Assembly (NCBI RefSeq): GCF_001544835.2
Contig: NZ_FCNX02000010.1
Location: forward strand, 248,001 to 312,000
Length of the DNA: 64,000 bases
Source: Caballeronia fortuita
Lineage (GTDB): Bacteria > Pseudomonadota > Gammaproteobacteria > Burkholderiales > Burkholderiaceae
Direction: 5' to 3'
Part shown: positions 38,727-46,985 of the stretch, piece by piece
Layout: each line of letters opens with the position of its first letter
How positions within the stretch are numbered: the stretch's first letter is position 1
The notes under the pieces: generated by a model
The model's input: only the letters and a program-made list of their open reading frames with translations
Database searches by the model: none
What the model was told of the DNA's origin: nothing
Made by a program: the position numbers and the translations under genes

Positions 38727-39470
38727 ATGACTTTTCAGCCCGTCCATGCGCATTCCTACGCCCGCGTGCGCCTCTCCGATGTCGTGTCCGGACAGATCCG
38801 CGAGCTGATATCGAGCGGCGCGCTGCTGCCCGGCCAGCGTCTGCCCGCCGAACGCGATCTCGCGGAGCAGTTGAACGTGTCCCGTCCGTCGTTGCGCGAG
38901 GCGCTGATTCGGCTGGAATCGGACGGCTTCATACGCGCGGTTGGGCGCGGTGGTTTTGTCGTATCGGACGTGACGGCGCCGCTCGTGTCGCATCCGCTCG
39001 CCGCCTTGCTCGAACAGCAGCCGAACGCGAGCGCCGATGTCCTCGAACTGCGCCACGGCCTCGAAACGCTCTCGACCGCCTACGCCGCCGAGCGCGCGAC
39101 CGATGCCGATCTTGCGCGCATCGCCGCCGCGTTCGACGCGCTGCAGAACGCCGTCGCGGAGAAGAGCACGCGAATCGCGGAAAAGGACGCGGCGTTCCAT
39201 CTTGCGATCGCGGACGCGACGCACAACGTCGCGCTGACGCATGTGATGCACGGCCTCAACGAACTCGTGCGCGAATCGATGCTGACATCGCACCGTCTCG
39301 TCGATTACGACGACGACGTCGAAGCGAACTTGATGACGCAGCATCGCGCGATCTTCGATGCGATCGTCGCGCGCGATCCGGCACGCGCGCGCGAATGCGC
39401 AGGCGCGCACCTGGACTACGTGCGCACGCTGTACCGCGATCTTCCGGCGAGGCGCAACCGGGCCGCGTGA
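38727..39470 (+). CDS. GntR-family (FadR/LldR subfamily) regulator of lut
   Basis: A 247-residue repressor with an N-terminal winged-helix domain (LSDVVSGQIRELISSGALLPGQ, LAEQLNVSRPSLREALIRLE) and a C-terminal FCD-type helical domain (LRHGLETLSTAYAAERA, DAAFHLAIADATHN, with metal-binding His residues). It probably senses lactate. The frame reaches back to 38676, but that start lies inside the lutA promoter, so I prefer the ATG at 38727 (MTFQPVHAHSYARVRLSD). It is divergent from lutABC. Confidence 0.92.
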   Translation: MTFQPVHAHSYARVRLSDVVSGQIRELISSGALLPGQRLPAERDLAEQLNVSRPSLREALIRLESDGFIRAVGRGGFVVSDVTAPLVSHPLAALLEQQPNASADVLELRHGLETLSTAYAAERATDADLARIAAAFDALQNAVAEKSTRIAEKDAAFHLAIADATHNVALTHVMHGLNELVRESMLTSHRLVDYDDDVEANLMTQHRAIFDAIVARDPARARECAGAHLDYVRTLYRDLPARRNRAA

Positions 39471-39613
39471 CGTATTCACATTACGAATCTGTAAGCTGCG
39501 AGAAAGTGATGATAGGACATCGCCTACACAGCTTTCGGACGCGCACGGCTAACGCGCGCCCCGCTTCCTCGCGATACTGGAACCGTCTAAAACAACACGC
39601 GAAGGAGGACAAA

Positions 39614-39688
39614 ATGCCTTACCTGCTCGGATGGTTGCTCGGCGTTCCGGTCATCGTTCTGGTGATTCTTTATCTGATCTTCCATTGA
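39614..39688 (+). CDS. 24-residue membrane peptide
   Basis: A very short gene: MPYLLGWLLGVPVIVLVILY followed by four residues (LIFH). It has a strong Shine-Dalgarno (AAGGAGG, 6 bases upstream) and ends before a terminator. Nearly the whole peptide is one hydrophobic helix, so it should insert in the inner membrane. I recall similar unnamed peptides in Burkholderiaceae but cannot name a family. It lies between the lut regulator and creA. Confidence 0.75.
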   Translation: MPYLLGWLLGVPVIVLVILYLIFH

Positions 39689-39720
39689 CCGCATGCGAGT
39701 GCGAGATGCATCGAAAAAGC

Positions 39721-39757
39721 AAGGGCGTCGATACAATACGACGCCCTTTCTCTTTTC
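39721..39757 (+). terminator. Hairpin with T-tract directly upstream of creA
   Basis: A perfect 10-bp stem (AAGGGCGTCG / CGACGCCCTT) with an eight-base loop ATACAATA is followed by TCTCTTTT. It ends 12 bases before the creA ATG. The loop also contains TACAAT, which could serve as a -10 for creA. Confidence 0.75.
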
Positions 39758-39769
39758 CTGCATACGACG

Positions 39770-40246
39770 ATGAAACGCTCCGCTCTCGCCCTCGCCGCTT
39801 CGTTCGCAGTTCTCACCGGCGCGGGACTCGCGCACGCGGAGGAAATCGCGAGCGTAAATACCAACTTTCGTTTCACCGGCTCCGACCGCGTGACTGTCGA
39901 CGCTTACGACGATCCGCTCGTCCAGGGCGTGACGTGCTACGTGTCGCGCGCGCGCACGGGCGGCGTGAAAGGCACGCTGGGCATCGCCGAAGATCCGACC
40001 GAAGCGTCGATCGCGTGCCGTCAGGTCGGGCCGATCAGGTTCACACAGCCGCTCAAGCAGAAAACCGACGTGTTCTCCGCTGGCATGTCCTTCATCTTCA
40101 AGACGCTGCATGTGGTGCGCGTCGTCGATACGAAACGCAACACGCTCGTCTATCTGACCTACAGCGACCGCATCGCGACCGGCAGCCCGAAGAACAGCGT
40201 CACGGCGGTGCCGGTGCCCGAGGGCACGACTATCCCGGTGAAGTGA
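39770..40246 (+). CDS. creA: CreA-family periplasmic protein
   Basis: A 158-residue secreted protein with a Sec signal peptide (residues 1-23, cleavage near AHA-EE). The CreA family core is visible: RVTVDAYDDPLVQGVTCYVSRA, GVKGTLGIAEDPTEASIACRQVGPI and FSAGMSFIFKTLHVVRVVD. Function is unknown. Two cysteines (in VTCYV and IACRQ) could form a disulfide. No normal Shine-Dalgarno is visible; the start is 12 bases after a hairpin. Confidence 0.93.
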   Translation: MKRSALALAASFAVLTGAGLAHAEEIASVNTNFRFTGSDRVTVDAYDDPLVQGVTCYVSRARTGGVKGTLGIAEDPTEASIACRQVGPIRFTQPLKQKTDVFSAGMSFIFKTLHVVRVVDTKRNTLVYLTYSDRIATGSPKNSVTAVPVPEGTTIPVK

Positions 40247-40302
40247 CGCGCGGCGCATCGTTGTAGACTGTCCGATTCCGCCTGCCTCGACAGCTTCCGA
40301 TC

Positions 40303-41124
40303 ATGAACGCCGACCGTTTCCGCAACGCCGCACGCTACTGGCGCTCGCCGCTCGTGCCGGACGCGGACATGGTCACGGCCGAGTACTACGATCACGCGTT
40401 CTCGCCGCACTGGCACGACGCCTACACGGTGCCCGTGATCGAGGCCGGCGCGGAATGTTTCGACTATCGCGGCTCGCATCATGTGGCCGAAGCCGGCTCG
40501 GTGCCGGTCATCAATCCCGGCGAAGTGCATACCGGCGCGCGGGCCGTGGATGCGGGCTGGCGTTATCGCGTGTTCTATCTGCCGGTGCCGTTCGTCGAGA
40601 CTATCGCGCGAGACATGTCGGGCCGGCCCGGATCGTCGCCGTGGTTCCCCGATGAGATCATCCGCGACGCCGATCTCGCGCGCCGGCTCTCTATCGCGCA
40701 TCGTCTGCTGGAGCAAGCCGCCGATCCGCTCGCCGCGGAACTCGCGCTCGTCGATGCCGTGACGACGCTGCTCGGCCGCCACGCGCTCGCGCGTCCCGAG
40801 ATCGCCCCGGTCGCCGCCGACGCACGCCGCGTCTCGACGATGAAATCCCGCCTCGCCGATGACCTGCTCGAACCCGTCACGCTCGCCGAACTCGCGCAGA
40901 CTGTCGGTCTCTCGACGTTCCACGCCGCGCGCCTTTTCACGCGCGAAACCGGTCTCGCGCCGCACGCATGGCGCAATCAGATGCGTATCGTGCGCGCGCT
41001 GCCGGCGTTGCGCGCGGGCGCGTCGGTCACCGATGTCGCGGCGGCGAGCGGCTTCGCGGACCAGAGCCATTTCACGCGTCATTTCAAGCGCACGTTCGGC
41101 GTTCCGCCCGGCCGCTGGCGCTGA
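40303..41124 (+). CDS. AraC-family transcriptional regulator
   Basis: A 273-residue regulator with an N-terminal cupin-like ligand domain (YDHAFSPHWHDAYTVPVIEAG, GSVPVINPGEVHTG) and a C-terminal pair of helix-turn-helix motifs (VTLAELAQTVGLSTFHAARLFTRE and VTDVAAASGFADQSHFTRHFKRTFG). It lies 102 bp upstream of azlCD on the same strand and probably controls it. AraC proteins of this layout often regulate amino-acid exporters; the effector is not known. Confidence 0.93.
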   Translation: MNADRFRNAARYWRSPLVPDADMVTAEYYDHAFSPHWHDAYTVPVIEAGAECFDYRGSHHVAEAGSVPVINPGEVHTGARAVDAGWRYRVFYLPVPFVETIARDMSGRPGSSPWFPDEIIRDADLARRLSIAHRLLEQAADPLAAELALVDAVTTLLGRHALARPEIAPVAADARRVSTMKSRLADDLLEPVTLAELAQTVGLSTFHAARLFTRETGLAPHAWRNQMRIVRALPALRAGASVTDVAAASGFADQSHFTRHFKRTFGVPPGRWR

Positions 41125-41226
41125 CGCGCTTGCGCTGATCCGCCGATCTGACAATCGACAAAGCGCAAGAACGTACAAGCGCGTTCATCGGCGTTTTGCG
41201 TATCCTCGCTTCCATAGGAGGACATC

Positions 41227-41982
41227 TTGAAAGCAACACCTTTGCGCGAATTCGCCGCCGGCGCACGCGACACCATCCCGATGATGATCGGCGCCGCGCC
41301 CTTCGGCGTGATCTTCGGCACGCTCGTCACCGCGAGTCCGCTCGCGCTCTGGCATGGCCAGTTGATGTCGCTCGTGGTCTTCGCGGGTTCGGCGCAGTTC
41401 ATCGCGGTCGGGCTGATCGCGTCGCACGCGAGTTTCGCCGTCATCCTGGCGACGACGCTCGTCGTCAATCTGCGTCACGTGCTCTATTCCGCGACGCTCG
41501 CGCCGTATGTCGCGCATCTGCCGCGCCGCTGGCGCTGGGCGCTGGCGGGCGTGCTCACCGACGAAGTCTTCGCCGTCGCCTACGCGCACTATCAGAAGCG
41601 CCCGCCGGGCGAGACCGGGCCGCATTACTTCTTCGGCTCCGGCGTCGCGATGTATCTGAACTGGCAGTTGTGGACGCTGCTGGGCCTGCTCTTCGGCGCG
41701 GCGTTTCCCGGCCTGAAGTCGCTCGGTCTCGACTTCGCGATGGTCGCGACGTTCATCGCGATCATCGTGCCGCAGCTCGTTGCGGTGCGCTTCATCGCGG
41801 CGGCGTTCGCATCGGGCGTGCTGTCGTTCGCGTGGCAGGACTGGCCGTACAAGCTCGGGCTGCTCGCCGCGGTGTTCGTCGGCGTTGCGGTCGGCATGGT
41901 GCTCACGTTGATGGAAAACCGCGCGACGGCGAAGCAAGACGCGAAGCATCGCAAGAAGAACGCGAAGGAGCGCACACAATGA
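41227..41982 (+). CDS. azlC: AzlC-family branched-chain amino acid exporter subunit
   Basis: The large subunit of the AzlCD permease (251 residues, about seven hydrophobic helices). It has AAPFGVIFGTLVTA, FAGSAQFIAVGLI, NLRHVLYSATLAPYV and LTDEVFAVAY, all typical of AzlC. Translation starts at TTG with AGGAGG five bases upstream; no ATG or GTG fits as well. Its stop overlaps azlD by four bases. Confidence 0.92.
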   Translation: MKATPLREFAAGARDTIPMMIGAAPFGVIFGTLVTASPLALWHGQLMSLVVFAGSAQFIAVGLIASHASFAVILATTLVVNLRHVLYSATLAPYVAHLPRRWRWALAGVLTDEVFAVAYAHYQKRPPGETGPHYFFGSGVAMYLNWQLWTLLGLLFGAAFPGLKSLGLDFAMVATFIAIIVPQLVAVRFIAAAFASGVLSFAWQDWPYKLGLLAAVFVGVAVGMVLTLMENRATAKQDAKHRKKNAKERTQ

Positions 41983-42311
41983 ACTCGATGAACTACGTCG
42001 CGCTGATCCTCGGCATGGCGGCCGTCACGTTCGTGATCCGCGCCGCCGTGTTCGTGCTGGGCGAACGCCTGCCCTTTCCGCCGATCGTGCGCACGGCGCT
42101 CTCGTTCGTGCCGGTGACGGTGCTCACCGCGATCATCGTGCCGATGACGGTATCGCCGCACGGCAACGGCGCCGAAATCACCTGGCGCAATCCGCAGCTC
42201 GTGGCGGCGATCGTCGCGGTCCTCGTTTGCGCGCTGACGAAACGGCCGCTTTTGACGATTGCGGTATCGCTCGCGGTGTTTTTCGTGTGGCAGTTCGCGG
42301 TGCTGCGCTAA
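41979..42311 (+). CDS. azlD: AzlD-family transporter subunit
   Basis: The small partner of AzlC (110 residues, four hydrophobic segments): AAVTFVIRAAVFVLGERLPFP, VPVTVLTAIIVPM, LVAAIVAVLVCALTKRPL and TIAVSLAVFFVWQF. The ATG at 41979 overlaps the azlC stop (ATGA). Together they should form a branched-chain amino acid exporter in the inner membrane. Confidence 0.92.
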   Translation: MNSMNYVALILGMAAVTFVIRAAVFVLGERLPFPPIVRTALSFVPVTVLTAIIVPMTVSPHGNGAEITWRNPQLVAAIVAVLVCALTKRPLLTIAVSLAVFFVWQFAVLR

Positions 42312-42476
42312 ACGTTTCCCGCCGATCCGCCTGTGATCGGCTTTCAAAAAGCATCGAAGAAGGCTCAAGTTCCCGGATTTTCCGCCGATATCAGAAACGA
42401 ATGGACTCCGCCCCGAGAAGCGGAGCCGCCAGCATTGCCCGCGTCCGGATATCCGGGAGCGGAAACGGGAACCAAC

Positions 42477-43241
42477 ATGCGTCAAATCACCCTTTCGTTA
42501 CGCGACGAGACGATTGCTGCGCTACAGCGCGATTTCGAGGCGTTCACGCGTCTGTCGCTGAAGCTCGATCCGCAATTCGTCACGCCGTCGTTCGAGGACT
42601 TCCTGCGCGCGAAGCTGCTCGACAACAACACGCCGCTCACCGAACAGGCGGTGCAGCGCATGCTTACGCACGGCCAGTACGCTTGGGCCAAGCGCGCGCT
42701 CGACAAGGAGTTTCCGGATGTCGTCGAAATCCTGATCCGTCAGGCGGCGGAGCACGGCTTCGCGTTCGCGATTCGCGCCGACTGGACCGCCGAGGATTTG
42801 ATCCGCGCATCGCGCGAATGGGCGACGGCGATCGTCACCGAAGCGAACGGCGACGTATCGCAAGTGGACATGCTCGCCTCGCAGATCAAGTCGGCGGCGG
42901 CGGACATTCGCGAAGTCGAGGAGAAGATGCAGACGCCCGCGTGGCGTCTCGCGGATTCGCTGCGTCAACGCGTCTACGAAACGAAGATTTCGGTGGAAAC
43001 GAGCGTCGGTTCGACGGCGCGCGAGAAGCTCGGCGAATTGCGCTGCCTGCTCAGGCTCGGCATCTTCTATGGCTCGATCCAGAAGCAGGAAGCGCAGCAA
43101 GTGCTGGAATATCTGCGCGCGCTGCGGCCGGAGCTTTTCATCGAAGAGCCCTACGACGGCTTCACGCGCTTCGCCGCATGGCTGCGCAGCATCTTCGCGC
43201 CGTCGCCGCGCGCGCCGGGCGCTCCACGCGCGCAACGCTGA
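42477..43241 (+). CDS. Protein of unknown function, 254 residues
   Basis: Starts MRQITLSLRDETIAALQRDF with GGGA seven bases upstream; the frame also extends to 42333. The product is mostly predicted alpha-helix, with charged surface (QAVQRMLTHGQYAWAKRALD, QIKSAAADIREVEEKMQTP). No signal peptide or membrane helix is seen. The N terminus is weakly reminiscent of ribbon-helix-helix proteins but lacks a clear motif. Codon bias supports a gene. It ends 9 bp before the converging helicase. Confidence 0.8.
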   Translation: MRQITLSLRDETIAALQRDFEAFTRLSLKLDPQFVTPSFEDFLRAKLLDNNTPLTEQAVQRMLTHGQYAWAKRALDKEFPDVVEILIRQAAEHGFAFAIRADWTAEDLIRASREWATAIVTEANGDVSQVDMLASQIKSAAADIREVEEKMQTPAWRLADSLRQRVYETKISVETSVGSTAREKLGELRCLLRLGIFYGSIQKQEAQQVLEYLRALRPELFIEEPYDGFTRFAAWLRSIFAPSPRAPGAPRAQR

Positions 43242-43250
43242 GGACGCCGG

Positions 43251-45371
43251 CTACTCCCACATGCCCTTGAGGCGCGCCGCGATATCGATCTTCGCTTTCG
43301 CGGCGGCCGCCAGCCCCGCCGCCGTTGGCGCGGCGGGCGCGATCACCGGCGGCCACGCGGCCGCCTCGAAGTTCTGCATCAGATGCGGCGGGATGAAGCG
43401 CGTGCGCTGCGCCGAGACGTGCCGGTCGCCCAGATGGGTCTGGTTGTGCACGTAGAAACGCTGCGGCGTGATGATGTGCAGGTCTTCCTTCGCGCGCGTC
43501 ATTGCGACGTATAAAAGCCGCCGCTCCTCGTCGATTTCCTCTTCGCTGCCCGTGCCGAGATCGGACGGAATGCAGCCATCGACGCCATTGAGCACGAACA
43601 CGTTGCGCCATTCCTGGCCCTTCGCCGAATGGATGGTCGAAAGAATCAGATAGTCTTCGTCGAGCAGCGGCACGCCGGATTCGTCGCTGGTCGCGTCGGG
43701 CGGATCGAGCGTGAGTTCGGTGAGGAAGCGCTCGCGCGTCGGATACGTCGCTGCGATGCTTTCCATCTGCAGCACATCGCCGATGCGGATCGCCGCGTCT
43801 TCGTGATTGCGTTCCAGATGCGGCTCGTACCACCGGCGGATCATCTCGAACTCGGCGGGCCAGCCTGATTCTCTGCCGCACAGTTTCGCCATCAGCCCGA
43901 CGAAACGCGGCCAGTCATCCGATGCGCGCGCGGGCGCCTGAAACGCGGCGAGCGCGTTCGACGTTACCGCGTCGGGCGCGCTGACGGTATCGAGCAGGCG
44001 CCCGGCAATCGCCGGCCCGATGCCCGGCAGCAGTTGCGCGACCCGAAAGCCCGCGACGCGGTCGCGTGGATTTTCCGCCCAGCGCAGCACCGCGAGCACG
44101 TCCTTCACGTGGACCGAGTCGAGAAACTTCAGCCCGCCGAATTTCACGAACGGAATGTTCCGGCGCGTGAGTTCGATTTCGAGCGTCGCGCTGTGATGCG
44201 CGGCGCGAAAGAGCACGGCCTGCGCCTTCAGCTTCATGCCGCCTTCGCGCGCTTCGAGCACTTTCTCGACGACATAGCGCGCCTGATCGGCTTCGTCGGC
44301 GACGGACACCACGCGCGGCTTCTGCGCCGATGCCTTGTCGGTCCAGAGATTCTTCGTGTAACGCTCGGACGCGAGGCCGATCACCGCGTTCGACGCGTCG
44401 AGAATCGGCAAGGTCGAGCGATAGTTGCGATCGAGCGTGACGGTCGCGGCGGGCGGATCGAAGTGGCCGGGGAAATCGAGAATATTGCGCACCGTCGCGC
44501 CGCGAAACGAATAGATGGACTGTGCATCGTCGCCGACGACGGTCAGGCCGCGCCCGTCCGGTTTCATCGCGAGAAGAATGGACGCCTGAAGGCGGTTCGT
44601 GTCCTGATATTCGTCGACGAGCACATGATCGAAACGGCTCGCGAGGTCGGCGGCGACCGACGGCTCCGCCGCGAGATGCGACCAGTAGAGCAGCAGGTCG
44701 TCGTAATCGAGCACGCTTTGCGCCTGTTTCGCGCTGACGTACGCGGCGAAGAGGCGCTTCAGGTCGGCTTCCCATTCGCGGCACCACGGATACGACTGAT
44801 CGAGCACGGCCGTAAGTGACGCGCCCGTATTGACGACGCGCGAATAGATCGCGAAACACGTCGATTTCGCGGGAAAGCGCTTCTCCTTCGACGACAAACC
44901 GAGTTCGTGGCGCACGAGGTTCATAAGATCGGCGGAATCCTCGCGATCGTTGATCGTGAAGGACGGCGCGAGCCCGACGAGATCGGCGTAGTCGCGCAAC
45001 AGCCGCGCGCCGACGCTATGAAACGTGCCCGACCAGCTCAGACCTTGCGCGATGGCGCTTCTCGTGCCGAGCGCATTGGCGGCGATACGCGACACGCGCC
45101 GCGTCATTTCGAGCGCCGCGCGGCGCGAAAACGTCAGCAGCAGAATGCGATGCGGATCGGCGCCCTTCACCAGCAGATGCGCGACGCGATGCGCAAGCGT
45201 ATTGGTCTTGCCCGATCCCGCGCCCGCGATGACGAGCAGCGGCCCGCCCGCGCGCCCCGGTTCATCGATGCCGAATTCGACGGCCTGACGCTGCGCCTCG
45301 TTGAGCTTCGCGAGATAGTCGGCGACTTGTTTCGTGGCGGATTCGTCGGCGGTGTCGGGAAGCGTGAGCAC
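43251..45371 (-). CDS. UvrD/Rep-like superfamily 1 DNA helicase
   Basis: A 706-residue ATP-dependent helicase. Motif Ia is LVIAGAGSGKTNTLAHRV (Walker A), motif II is VLVDEYQDTNRLQA, motif III VVGDDAQSIYSFRGA, motif V ILSTIHSAKGQEWRNVF and motif VI RLLYVAMTRAKEDL. Open frame continues upstream to a TTG at 45434, but that lies in the promoter -35. The GTG at 45371, about 29 bases after the predicted transcription start, fits better. A LexA box on the promoter implies SOS control. Confidence 0.92.
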   Translation of the reverse strand: MLTLPDTADESATKQVADYLAKLNEAQRQAVEFGIDEPGRAGGPLLVIAGAGSGKTNTLAHRVAHLLVKGADPHRILLLTFSRRAALEMTRRVSRIAANALGTRSAIAQGLSWSGTFHSVGARLLRDYADLVGLAPSFTINDREDSADLMNLVRHELGLSSKEKRFPAKSTCFAIYSRVVNTGASLTAVLDQSYPWCREWEADLKRLFAAYVSAKQAQSVLDYDDLLLYWSHLAAEPSVAADLASRFDHVLVDEYQDTNRLQASILLAMKPDGRGLTVVGDDAQSIYSFRGATVRNILDFPGHFDPPAATVTLDRNYRSTLPILDASNAVIGLASERYTKNLWTDKASAQKPRVVSVADEADQARYVVEKVLEAREGGMKLKAQAVLFRAAHHSATLEIELTRRNIPFVKFGGLKFLDSVHVKDVLAVLRWAENPRDRVAGFRVAQLLPGIGPAIAGRLLDTVSAPDAVTSNALAAFQAPARASDDWPRFVGLMAKLCGRESGWPAEFEMIRRWYEPHLERNHEDAAIRIGDVLQMESIAATYPTRERFLTELTLDPPDATSDESGVPLLDEDYLILSTIHSAKGQEWRNVFVLNGVDGCIPSDLGTGSEEEIDEERRLLYVAMTRAKEDLHIITPQRFYVHNQTHLGDRHVSAQRTRFIPPHLMQNFEAAAWPPVIAPAAPTAAGLAAAAKAKIDIAARLKGMWE

Positions 45372-45405
45372 GTGAGGGAAAGCGGCGGGAAATGGGTGAC
45401 GCACA

Positions 45406-45421
45406 CTGTATATCCATACAA
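45406..45421. promoter_or_regulatory. LexA-binding site of the helicase promoter
   Basis: CTGTATATCCATACAA matches the proteobacterial SOS box CTGT-N8-ACAG in seven of eight core positions, with an AT-rich centre. It spans the -10 of the helicase promoter, so LexA binding would block it. Confidence 0.85.
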
Positions 45422-45434
45422 CCCGCGCGCGCAA
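45407..45434 (-). promoter_or_regulatory. Helicase promoter
   Basis: On the minus strand TTGCGC (45429-45434), a 16-base spacer and TATACA (45407-45412). The -10 lies within the LexA box. Start of transcription would be about 45400. Confidence 0.65.
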
Positions 45435-45459
45435 GCCTTTGGCTCGATTGAGCTTTTGG

Positions 45460-45500
45460 CCCCAAATGAAACGAGCCCGGTTCGCGGGGAACCGGGCTCG
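45460..45500 (-). terminator. Terminator after the 85-residue Ala/Lys-rich protein
   Basis: A perfect 12-bp stem (CGAGCCCGGTTC / GAACCGGGCTCG), with loop GCGGG on the plus strand, followed on the minus strand by TTTCATTT. The stem is strong, the U-tract moderate. Confidence 0.75.
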
Positions 45501-45519
45501 CGTTTATCGAAGGTCTGCG

Positions 45520-45777
45520 TCAGTCGGCCTTTTTCGCGTTCTTCAGCTTCGCGTCGGCGGCGGCTTCGTTGGCGTCGGATTGCGCCTCGGTCTTTTTCTT
45601 GTCGGCCTTGGCTTGCGCGACGGCGGCCTTCTTGTCGGCCTTGCTTTGCTCCTTCGCAGCCTTCTGATCGGCGGCGGTCGGGGCGTCGGAGGTCGTCTGC
45701 GCGAACGATGCCGCGCTCGCGCTCGCGAACGTGCCCGCGATCAGCGCAGCCAGCAATGCATGCGTTTTTCGATTCAT
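45520..45777 (-). CDS. Small secreted Ala/Lys-rich protein, 85 residues
   Basis: Has a Sec signal peptide (MNRKTHALLAALIAGTFASA, cleavage near FAQ) and a mature part of about 58 residues rich in Ala, Lys, Asp and Gln (KADKKAAVAQAKADKKKTE). This is likely a single long charged helix in the periplasm. Function is unknown. It is preceded by a longer protein of similar composition. Confidence 0.78.
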   Translation of the reverse strand: MNRKTHALLAALIAGTFASASAASFAQTTSDAPTAADQKAAKEQSKADKKAAVAQAKADKKKTEAQSDANEAAADAKLKNAKKAD

Positions 45778-45834
45778 GGTCTTCTCCCGTTTTCGATGCC
45801 GCGAACCGCTCGTGCCGCTCGCGGCGAGTCAGAC

Positions 45835-46239
45835 TTAGTGCTGCAAGCCGGTGTCCTTCGGCGTGTTCGGCTCGGTCGCGTTCAATTCGGCCTTGGCGGC
45901 GTCCTTGTCGGCCTTGCGGTTGATTTTCGCGTTCTTCACTTCTTCCTTGTACTGCGCCTTGGCTTGCTTGTTCTGGGCCTTCAACTCGGCCTTCGAAGCC
46001 TTTTTCGATGCGCGATATTCGGCGTTGGCCTCGGCGTTCGCGTTACGGCGCTGGACGAGCGGATCGGTGGGCGCCGGCGCGACGACGTTCTGCGGCGGCG
46101 GGGTCATCGGTTGCGCGGCTTGTGCCTGCATGGCCTGCGGTTGCACGGGCGCGGCTTGCGTCGCCGTCTGCGCGTAGGCGCCCGAGGCGGCGAAGGTGGC
46201 GATGGCGGAGCCGATCAAAAGCATTCGTGCGCGAGTCAT
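45835..46239 (-). CDS. Secreted Ala/Lys/Gln-rich protein, 134 residues
   Basis: A signal peptide (MLLIGSAIATFAASGAYAQ, residues 6-24) is followed by a Pro/Gln/Ala-rich stretch, then a charged Ala/Lys region (SKKASKAELKAQNKQAKAQY). The tail composition is like the next gene (45520-45777), suggesting ancient duplication. Such proteins are common in Burkholderia genomes and usually unnamed. Probably periplasmic. Confidence 0.78.
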   Translation of the reverse strand: MTRARMLLIGSAIATFAASGAYAQTATQAAPVQPQAMQAQAAQPMTPPPQNVVAPAPTDPLVQRRNANAEANAEYRASKKASKAELKAQNKQAKAQYKEEVKNAKINRKADKDAAKAELNATEPNTPKDTGLQH

Positions 46240-46550
46240 GAGCTAGTCCTCTCTTTAGTTTGGCGTCGACGGCGCTCTCAAGTCGATGAAGCGAGCGATC
46301 CGCGCGACTTTTGTCGATTGGAAAGATGACCGAAGCTGCATCGATCAAACGTTGGGACCGGCCGGCAATCGAGCGAGTTCGCCAAAACGGGTCATTGTTA
46401 CCGACGGTTTCATCTGGCTACATTTGCTGGCCGACCTGCTTGCGTTTCGATTACCGTGCGCGCCGGTCACGCGATGCCTTAGAGCACGGCGCATGCCCGG
46501 GCGTGGTTTATCATTGGGCTTTCGTGCCTCCCCGCTTGCGTCGCCGCCCC
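46240..46550. other. 311-bp spacer with no supported gene
   Basis: Lies between the divergent secreted-protein gene and the S4-domain gene. Short frames in all six readings lack start signals. A relatively AT-rich stretch near 46390-46430 could hold a promoter for either gene, but I see no good hexamer pair. Confidence 0.4.
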
Positions 46551-46772
46551 ATGCCGCCACTTCAATTCACCCTCACGGGCGACTTCATCGAACTTCACAA
46601 TCTGCTCAAGCTGATGGGTCTCGCCGACAGCGGCGGCTCGGCGAAAGCGCGCGTCGCAATGGGCGATGTCACCGTCGACGGCAAGGTGGAACTGCGCAAG
46701 ACGTGCAAGATCCGCGCGGGCCAGCGCGTGAAACTCGACGGCCAGACGATCCACGTCCGCGCGCCCGAATAG
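46551..46772 (+). CDS. S4-domain RNA-binding protein, YbcJ family
   Basis: A 73-residue protein that is essentially one S4 RNA-binding domain: FIELHNLLKLMGLADSGGSAK, VAMGDVTVDGKVELRKTCKI, QRVKLDGQTIHV. It matches YbcJ/RQC-P35-type stand-alone S4 proteins. It probably binds structured RNA, perhaps rRNA. The frame extends upstream but the ATG at 46551 gives the family length. Confidence 0.88.
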   Translation: MPPLQFTLTGDFIELHNLLKLMGLADSGGSAKARVAMGDVTVDGKVELRKTCKIRAGQRVKLDGQTIHVRAPE

Positions 46773-46985
46773 CCGCGCACGCGCCGCGCGAACGACAAAA
46801 CCTGGCAATAAGCGCGCGCATCATCGACATGCCGCGCGCGACGCAATAAGCTAGTCGTCTTTCGTTCTGGTTTCAGCGTCGGTTCCGTCAGCGCGTGCGC
46901 GCTTCGATCTTTGCCCCTTCGCATTCCAGTCCGCGACGCTCAGTGCACTGACTGACGCGCCGCTTTCGTTTCGATCCGATCAGCC

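Noticed and set aside
45372-45434. Longer helicase start at TTG 45434
   Set aside because: The TTG is part of the -35 hexamer and the LexA box lies downstream, so this part is unlikely to be transcribed.
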